Shown here piece after piece: positions 59,058 to 64,000 of a DNA stretch of 64,000 nucleotides. Position 1 is the stretch's first letter, and each line of letters starts with the position of its first letter. This DNA is from Marisediminicola antarctica (GTDB lineage Bacteria > Actinomycetota > Actinomycetes > Actinomycetales > Microbacteriaceae). Both the position numbers and the translations under genes were made by a program. Location of the stretch: NCBI RefSeq assembly GCF_009930795.1, contig NZ_CP017146.1, positions 1,674,001 to 1,738,000 on the forward strand. Reading direction: 5' to 3'. Under the pieces are notes generated by a model. That model was not told where the DNA came from. It ran no database searches and was given only the letters and a program-made list of their open reading frames with translations.

Positions 59058-60254
59058 GCGGTTATTGCAACAGGAGTTCGCCGATCGCTTCGATCGGTTT
59101 CTGGAATTGTAGGCGTTTGCGTGGTCGGTCGTTGAGTTCCGCGGCGACCCGGTCGAGGTCTTCGGCGCTGTGAACGGTGAGGTCGGTGCCCTTGGGAAAG
59201 TATTGACGTAACAGGCCGTTGGTGTTCTCGTTGCTGCCGCGCTGCCAGGGGGCGTGTGGGTCGCAGAAGTAGATCTCAATGTCCGCGTCGATGGCGACCG
59301 TTTTCCAGTCCCGCATCTCGGGTCCCTGATCCCAGGTCAGCGACTGCCGCAGCATGGCGGGCAGAGTTTGGATCTTCGCCGCCAGGACTGGGGCGACCTG
59401 ATCGGGCTTATACCCGTCGGGTAGATGGAGGAGCATCGTGGTCCCGGTGGTGCGTTCCACCAGAGTCCCGATCGCTGACAGGTTCCCTTTCCCGATGATC
59501 AAATCACCCTCCCAATGTCCGGGCACGGCGCGGTCCTCGGCTTCTGGCGGACGTTCGGCAATGTTGATCATTCCCGGGATCCGGTTCTTGCGTTGGCCGA
59601 CCTTGCGGGACGGACGCCGCAAGGTCCGGCCGGTGCGTAACGACGCCGTCAGCTCCCGTTTCAGCGCGCCACGAGACTCAACGTAGAGAGATTGGTAGAT
59701 CGTCTCGGGTGACACCCGCATCTCCTCCCGATCTGGGAACTCGCGCTTCAACCGTCCCGAGATCTGCTCGGGCGAGTACCTCTTCTTCAAGTCCCTCTCC
59801 ACGATCCCACGCAGCTGCGCGTTCACGTGAAGCTTCGCCGGCTTCGGCCTCGAGGCCCTCTCAAAAGCCAAGGCATGCGCACTGGTCGCCCGATACCCAA
59901 CACCGACCACAGCGTTGCGGCGCAACTCTCGGGAGACCGTCGACGGCGACCGGCCAATCGCCGCACCGATCTGCCGCAACGACTGGCCCTGGGCGCGGCG
60001 GATTGCGATCTCCTCGCGCTGACCGAAGGTCAAACATCGACCCTTTAAAGCCCGGCCGCGGCGGGGCCTGACACCACCAGCATCGACCAGGATTCGCCTC
60101 CCGGTCCGCCGACTCGTATCGATCAGCTCGACCGCTTCGGAGATGAAACCACCAGCCCGCATCCGAGCCCAAAACACCTGCGTCAAATCAGGCCGCACAA
60201 AAATCGAGTACTTCGCCATCACAACACCCATCCACTAAGTGTTGCAATCACCGC
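59058..60254 (-). mobile_element. IS30 family insertion sequence
   Basis: Inverted ends GCGGTTATTGCAACA (59058) and GCGGTGATTGCAACA (60254 inward) enclose one transposase. AA flanks both ends, consistent with the 2-bp target duplication of IS30. Left flank GCCCGTAAGCCGGACGGCGG and right flank belong to the dispersed intergenic repeat, so the element jumped into a repeat copy. Confidence 0.85.
59062..60231 (-). CDS. IS30 family transposase
   Basis: 389 residues (ATG 60219 is also possible). N-terminal helix-turn-helix (LTFGQREEIAIRRAQGQSLR, QIGAAIGRSPSTVSRELRRN), DDE core with GHWEGDLIIGKGNLSAIGTL (Asp), MRQSLTWDQGPEM (Asp), and PWQRGSNENTNGLLRQYFPK (Glu), ending LNDRPRKRLQFQKPIEAI. All are IS30 hallmarks. 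Intact. Confidence 0.96.
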   Translation of the reverse strand: MGVVMAKYSIFVRPDLTQVFWARMRAGGFISEAVELIDTSRRTGRRILVDAGGVRPRRGRALKGRCLTFGQREEIAIRRAQGQSLRQIGAAIGRSPSTVSRELRRNAVVGVGYRATSAHALAFERASRPKPAKLHVNAQLRGIVERDLKKRYSPEQISGRLKREFPDREEMRVSPETIYQSLYVESRGALKRELTASLRTGRTLRRPSRKVGQRKNRIPGMINIAERPPEAEDRAVPGHWEGDLIIGKGNLSAIGTLVERTTGTTMLLHLPDGYKPDQVAPVLAAKIQTLPAMLRQSLTWDQGPEMRDWKTVAIDADIEIYFCDPHAPWQRGSNENTNGLLRQYFPKGTDLTVHSAEDLDRVAAELNDRPRKRLQFQKPIEAIGELLLQ

Positions 60255-60265
60255 AAGAACCCAAG

Positions 60266-60355
60266 GGACGGCCAGCGGGCCGTATTCGAAGGTGCTCTCG
60301 GAGACGGATTTAGGGGCGCATTCGGACTTCGAGGGGTGCCCGCAGGGGAACCTCT
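60266..60355 (+). repeat. Dispersed ~90-bp intergenic repeat, copy 4
   Basis: GGACGGCCAGCGGGCCGTAT through GGTGCCCGCAGGGGAACCTC, 69-bp block spacing as in copy 1. Starts 12 bp right of the IS30 end; its expected left part is on the other side of IS30. Confidence 0.65.
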
Positions 60356-60464
60356 GCTGGCACACATTCCGGCATTGATCGGATGCCATTTTGTCCATTC
60401 CCTTGATCGATGACCTTCAACCAGGAAAGGCCGCTTTGTAAAGCGGGGCGCTAGAGTCTCGGTC

Positions 60465-60947
60465 ATGTCTGTTTCCGACCATCCCCTGATCCCCGACACA
60501 GAGACTCGACTTTCCGTACTGCTCAACCGAATCCACGTGCTCGGCAAGGTCGAGGGAGTAACAGTTGTTGCCGAACGGGTCGACTTAACGGGGGAGCGAG
60601 TGTGGCTGCACGCGCGCGCCGTGCCGAACAGCTCGACTGAGCAGCTGACCACTGAGTTCTGGAGTGCCGGCCAGCGCTGGCGCCACGTGCAACAGACACA
60701 AGGTTGGGAAGCCGCAGGGGAACCGCCGCGAGGGCCTGGTGAAATGATGACCCGCATCGAGGTCACGCTGACCAAAAATAGTCCGGGAGTGAACTTTGAT
60801 CGCCAACTCTCGGTTGGGGGATCAGGGACCGAATGGTCAATTGAATGGTCGTGGCCGAGACCCAACGGCGGCTCAGTGACATTTATCGGAACATCACCGG
60901 AGGCAGGAGACACCGAACTCATCGTCGAGATGCCATCGCCCAAGTAA
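60465..60947 (+). CDS. Hypothetical protein
   Basis: 160 residues from ATG 60465. Not recognised. Soluble, beta-rich: LSVLLNRIHVLGKVEGVTVV, LTGERVWLHARAVPNSSTEQ, PGVNFDRQLSVGGSGTEWSI, SVTFIGTSPEAGDTELIVEM. Looks like an Ig-like or lipocalin-like small domain without signal peptide. Single gene. Confidence 0.6.
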   Translation: MSVSDHPLIPDTETRLSVLLNRIHVLGKVEGVTVVAERVDLTGERVWLHARAVPNSSTEQLTTEFWSAGQRWRHVQQTQGWEAAGEPPRGPGEMMTRIEVTLTKNSPGVNFDRQLSVGGSGTEWSIEWSWPRPNGGSVTFIGTSPEAGDTELIVEMPSPK

Positions 60948-61029
60948 GACCCAACACCTGAACTCCGGACGCGGACGCCCGCAAGTGGAACCTTGACGGG
61001 ACGCGAGTTCGAATCGGTGGCAGTGATCA

Positions 61030-61392
61030 TTACCCGCTTGGGCGGGGCGGCCAGATTGCGCGGAACAGTCGGGTTGCTTCCTCAAGATCGATCTGGGCGC
61101 GGATGCTGGCGTCGGCCAGATTGCGGGCAGCATCCACCACGGTGCGCGGAGTGGCCGACGCGGTTGCGCTGACGCGGGTTCCGCCTCCGGTACGGGTGTG
61201 GAGGTAGTGCTCGGATTCGAGGGTTTTGTATGCCTTCGCTACGGTACCTGGGGCGACGCCGAGGTCCTTTGCAAGTTGCCGGACGGACGGGAGTCGTTCG
61301 TCGGCCGCGAGGCTGCCCGCGGCGATGAGTCCGCGGATCTGATCGCGGATTTGTTCCGCGGCGGGTGCCGATCCCGCCAGGGTAATCATCAT
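61030..61392 (-). CDS. GntR family regulator, YtrA subfamily
   Basis: 120 residues. APAAEQIRDQIRGLIAAGSL, LPSVRQLAKDLGVAPGTVAK, AYKTLESEHYLHTRTGGGTR define the winged helix. The short C-terminal tail has no ligand domain. Its start overlaps the stop of the upstream membrane protein by 4 bp. Two palindromes with ATGTAC/GTACAT arms upstream of that gene are likely its sites. Confidence 0.9.
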   Translation of the reverse strand: MMITLAGSAPAAEQIRDQIRGLIAAGSLAADERLPSVRQLAKDLGVAPGTVAKAYKTLESEHYLHTRTGGGTRVSATASATPRTVVDAARNLADASIRAQIDLEEATRLFRAIWPPRPSG

Positions 61393-62309
61393 GCGCGAAT
61401 CAGGGCGCGGACTGTGCGGCGCGCGGGTATTGCGGTGAGCAGAACACCGACCCAGAACGCGTATCCGAGAGCCGTGACGGCGTCACCCGCGAGGGAGAGC
61501 GCCGGCTCAAGAGCCGCGATGGGGGTGCCGAACACCACCCATCCACCGTTTCCCGTCGCCACACCGCCGTTGAAAAACGCGGTTCCGGCCAGGGAAGCAA
61601 AGATTCCGCCGAGATGCATCAGGAGGGCACCGGATGCGACCGCAAGAATATTTCGAGTGCGCAGGCCGCGCAGCTGAACATCGTTGACCTGGTCGACTGC
61701 GACCGCGGGCCGAGCGATCAGCCACAGCGCGCCAAGGGTCAGTGCCGCGAGAACAGCCACCAGCGCCAAGGCCGGCCGAGAGTAGTACCACCCGTAGATG
61801 GTGGTGGAGCCCCCGCCGACGCCGGTGTCGACCACGAGGATGCGCCAGAATCCTTGCTCGTCTTCCTGGGAAGCCATGCCCGCAGCGACGGTGACGAGGA
61901 GGATTGCACCGACGATAATTGTGGCGCCGATGAACCACCATCCCTGGCCGAAGCTAAACGGCGTCCGGCGAGCCAAGCTAGCGCTCCCTCGTGGGGCGTG
62001 AGTAGGCAGCGGAAACGCGAGGATGATCACGGCACCGATCCCTAACAGAAGAGGCAACACGAAGCGCGCATCCACCAGCCACCGAGCGAGCTCGTCGGGC
62101 CGCGGGAGCCGGAGCGCCGACGTTCCACCCACCATCAAACGCACCAGGACATCCGCGAGCAAAGCGACGCCCACCCCAACCGCAGTGAGAGACGCGACCG
62201 GCCCCCACTGCAGTCGGTTTGTGCGGCCCCGAATCAGCCACCACGCCGCCCCGGCCAGCACACCGAGGATCATCGAGCGGAACACTAGCCAGACGAGCAA
62301 GAAAGACAT
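61389..62309 (-). CDS. Membrane protein in GntR operon
   Basis: 306 residues with about eight helices (FLLVWLVFRSMILGVLAGAA, VASLTAVGVGVALLADVLVR, FVLPLLLGIGAVIILAFPLP, IGATIIVGAILLVTVAAGMA, ALALVAVLAALTLGALWLIA). No family recognised. Coupled to the YtrA-like regulator, which is the layout of bacterial operons that respond to cell-wall-active compounds. Confidence 0.78.
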   Translation of the reverse strand: MSFLLVWLVFRSMILGVLAGAAWWLIRGRTNRLQWGPVASLTAVGVGVALLADVLVRLMVGGTSALRLPRPDELARWLVDARFVLPLLLGIGAVIILAFPLPTHAPRGSASLARRTPFSFGQGWWFIGATIIVGAILLVTVAAGMASQEDEQGFWRILVVDTGVGGGSTTIYGWYYSRPALALVAVLAALTLGALWLIARPAVAVDQVNDVQLRGLRTRNILAVASGALLMHLGGIFASLAGTAFFNGGVATGNGGWVVFGTPIAALEPALSLAGDAVTALGYAFWVGVLLTAIPARRTVRALIRA

Positions 62310-62330
62310 TGCACCCTTTCATCGGTCAAG

Positions 62331-62377
62331 ATGTACTACTTACGAAGTACATTACATGTATCACGGTACTAATACAT
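62331..62377. promoter_or_regulatory. Two adjacent palindromes upstream of GntR operon
   Basis: ATGTACT-N8-AGTACAT (62331-62352) and ATGTAT-N10-ATACAT (62356-62377), AT-rich, 22-68 bp upstream of the operon start at 62309. Spacing and symmetry suit two GntR dimers. Confidence 0.65.
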
Positions 62378-62421
62378 CTTTGTGCCAGGGTTGATGGTTC
62401 TGACGCCCGCAAGCCGGACGG

Positions 62422-62952
62422 TTATCGCGACACTTTTATCTCTGCGAGGTAGTCGTCGCACTCCTCGTAGTCTTTGGCGACGCCGGCGAAGGCGGCGCTG
62501 CTACTCGCGAATTGGAACACCTGCTTTCGATAGGACCGGCGAAGCGGGAGCACGAGGATGAGAAGTTCGGGGAGTTCGAGAAGGACGGACAAGTCGGAGT
62601 CGATCAGCCGCGTGCCGGGTAGGCGAAGCTCGGCTAGTCCGGACAGGTCGCGAACCCAGTCCAGCGATCTGATCTTCACGTTCCTATCGGAGTCGATCGA
62701 GCCGCCACATACGAGTCGCGTGAGCGAGGTGAGCTGGCCCAGTGAAGACAAACCGTCGAGCAGATAGGTCTGGTAGAGCTCGAGGCTCTGCAGCCCCGGA
62801 AGTGATGTGAGCGGCTCAATCGATGCGACACGTGTCGCGGCACCAAGCGAAAGGCACTTCAACGAATTGAGTTTTCGAAGAACGTCGAGGTCTGAATATG
62901 GGCCCCACTTCAACTTCAGTGAGCTGAGTTGCGGTTGGCCTGACCCTACGTG
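62422..62952 (-). pseudogene. Leucine-rich-repeat protein, 5' end missing or frameshifted
   Basis: From about 62952 the frame reads QPQLSSLKLKWGPYSDLDVL, then repeating LRR units of about 22-24 residues (LRKLNSLKCLSLGAATRVAS, LPGLQSLELYQTYLLDGLSS, LTSLTRLVCGG, LSGLAELRLPGTRLIDSDLS, LPELLILVLP). No start precedes it: a TGA lies at 62953. A further frame (YWPQLTLTRR near 62960-63000) looks like the lost N-terminal LRR. Probably broken; product would be a small cytoplasmic binding scaffold. Confidence 0.5.
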
Positions 62953-63040
62953 TCAGGGTGAGTTGAGGCCAGTAGCTCAGAGCAAGTTCGCCGTTTGACG
63001 TAGGGCCTGGCTGAACTACTAGAACACCGAACGCATCCAC

Positions 63041-63661
63041 ACCGGCATCGGCAGCCCGCCGATCAACCGAGTGTCACCCAAGTGATGGCCGAGTACAATT
63101 GTAGGTCTCAGGACGGTAACAGTTCTGCCTTAGCAGATCGGTGACGGTTCGACTGTCTCGGTGGTGACACTTTTTCCTCGATGTTTCGAGGATGAGTCGC
63201 CTTGTACCTGTTGATCCTAGTGTCCGTCTCGCGATCACCCTGTGGCCTGATGATGCTCCGTGGGGGTCGGTGACGGCCTTCTGTCTTGAGCAGAGATCGC
63301 CAGGAAGGGAGTGAATCTTGAGCCCGAGCCCGAGCTCGAGCTCTTGGTCGGACGGCGACTGAGTTGACCAGAGGCCATGATGCGGGCAACGATACCGGCC
63401 GACATCCGCGCGTCGATCTGCGCGGCGTACCGTTAGTTCGTTCCCACCCGAGGCCCTCTCTAAAAGCGCCCGGCCGCGCGAAGATGATTCTATGGTCTGT
63501 CACTTCCTCGTCGCAGGAGCCAGAACTGGGAGACCCCTAGTGGGGGGTGCTAGTCTCAGAGAGTAGATGTTCGATTGTAGGAGACCGACATGTGGGGGCC
63601 CCCCACAATGATTATCGGTCAGTTGCACCTGACCGATGATTTACCGTGATGGTCGAACAGG
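63041..63661. other. Gene-free stretch with hairpins
   Basis: No credible gene. It contains the palindrome TGTGGGGGCCCCCCACA (63591-63607) and the hairpin 63614-63637 close to the end of the rightmost gene. Confidence 0.4.
63614..63637 (-). terminator. Hairpin downstream of secreted-protein gene
   Basis: Perfect 9-bp arms ATCGGTCAG/CTGACCGAT with a 6-nt loop, 25 bp past the stop of the gene ending at 63662. On the minus strand it is followed by AATCATT, only weakly T-rich. Confidence 0.5.
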
Positions 63662-64000
63662 TTATTCAGCGAAACGCTGGTAGTTCACGCAGGAGAGACT
63701 CCAGGACGTTATCGTTGCGGCGGATCCGGAGGCCCATTTTTGCCACCAGATTGTCGACACTCCGGTGTTGATGACGTTGTACCCCGTATTCAGTTGCCAG
63801 GGCCGTATGGTGTTTCCGGCGGCGGTCGATGAATTCCCGTATCCGACGATCACTCCGGGTCCGCTTGTGTAAAACGTCAGCTGGGCGATTGTCCCCGCAT
63901 TGCAGTAGGAACGTACGGGGGTCCAGAAGGGGGTGGCGTTCGCTGCTACCGGGGTAGCTCCCACGGCGAACGCGACCCCAATAGCAACCGCAGCGGCCGC
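63662..64000 (-). CDS. Secreted two-cysteine small protein, partial
   Basis: The frame runs open to the window edge (start outside). It shows the end of a signal peptide (AAAAVAIGVAFAVGATPVAA) and a mature part of about 92 residues: TPFWTPVRSYCNAGTIAQLT, FYTSGPGVIVGYGNSSTAAG, IWWQKWASGSAATITSWSLS, CVNYQRFAE. One Cys near each end of the mature chain, aromatic- and Gly/Ser-rich. Layout parallels the secreted protein at 54287-54637. Probably an extracellular effector or bacteriocin-like peptide, unproven. Confidence 0.65.
   Translation of the reverse strand, partial: AAAAVAIGVAFAVGATPVAANATPFWTPVRSYCNAGTIAQLTFYTSGPGVIVGYGNSSTAAGNTIRPWQLNTGYNVINTGVSTIWWQKWASGSAATITSWSLSCVNYQRFAE

Noticed and set aside
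1-64000. CRISPR arrays, rRNA and tRNA genes
   Set aside because: No regularly spaced short repeats, no rRNA-like sequence and no cloverleaf-forming tRNA sequence were seen on reading through the window.

Overview
The window is GC-rich (by eye about 60-65% G+C). GTG and TTG starts are frequent, and genes are often coupled by 4-bp ATGA or GTGA overlaps. The protein types (GAF-ANTAR pairs, ECF sigma factors with CU044_5270-like partners, PadR/HAAS pairs, DUF2510, deazaflavin-dependent nitroreductase) point to a high-GC actinobacterium, most likely a Microbacteriaceae relative. That placement is inference. There are no rRNA, tRNA, ribosomal-protein or replication genes. Regulators, small operons, decayed genes and insertion sequences dominate, so this looks like an accessory or rearranged chromosomal region.

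Layout. 1-2560: secreted CHRD-like protein (partial) and a two-gene GAF-ANTAR operon bracketed by two copies of a 57-bp leader-like repeat. 2.7-12.3 kb: small conserved genes, an ECF sigma/membrane-partner pair, TetR regulators, an MDR dehydrogenase facing its TetR across a palindrome, several pseudogenes, and an orphan DUF4255-AAA protein. 12.3-21.9 kb: frameshifted iron-transport protein, deazaflavin oxidoreductase, metallophosphoesterase, PepSY protein with an OmpR/HisKA two-component system, a second two-component system behind a COG4705 membrane protein, and a Tat-exported ferritin-like protein. 22-27 kb: alpha/beta hydrolase, truncated DUF4255 duplicate, PadR plus membrane protein, lipoprotein. 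27-34 kb: a tightly coupled MDR-ATPase-DUF2306-FtsX operon, a DUF6326 protein and a PadR/HAAS operon, tied together by three copies of a putative PadR operator. 34-46 kb: NDH-like oxidoreductase with SigJ-like sigma factor, Mo-oxidoreductase/DUF3995 facing a TetR, a DUF2510 protein, BLUF photoreceptor, YtrA-type GntR operon, VOC protein, RelE/RHH toxin-antitoxin.

46-64 kb is a mobile-element-rich block. An IS21 element truncates one copy of an ECF-sigma/CU044_5270 pair, and an almost identical 1.3-kb copy (48759-50054 versus 57644-58940) lies 8.9 kb away with the sigma gene intact. Between the copies sit a peptidoglycan-binding adaptor, ABC ATPase and FtsX-type permease (50.6-53.4 kb), and facing them a lipoprotein plus a small secreted two-cysteine protein (53.8-54.6 kb), followed by an integrase-core IS. 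This is the best candidate in the window for an undescribed system: an envelope-stress or bacteriocin-like export/immunity module. An IS30 element, a GntR-controlled membrane protein, a broken leucine-rich-repeat gene and another secreted two-cysteine protein at the right edge complete the window.

At least a dozen genes are broken by frameshift, nonsense mutation or truncation. Together with dispersed ~90-bp intergenic repeats, this indicates active genome erosion and rearrangement.
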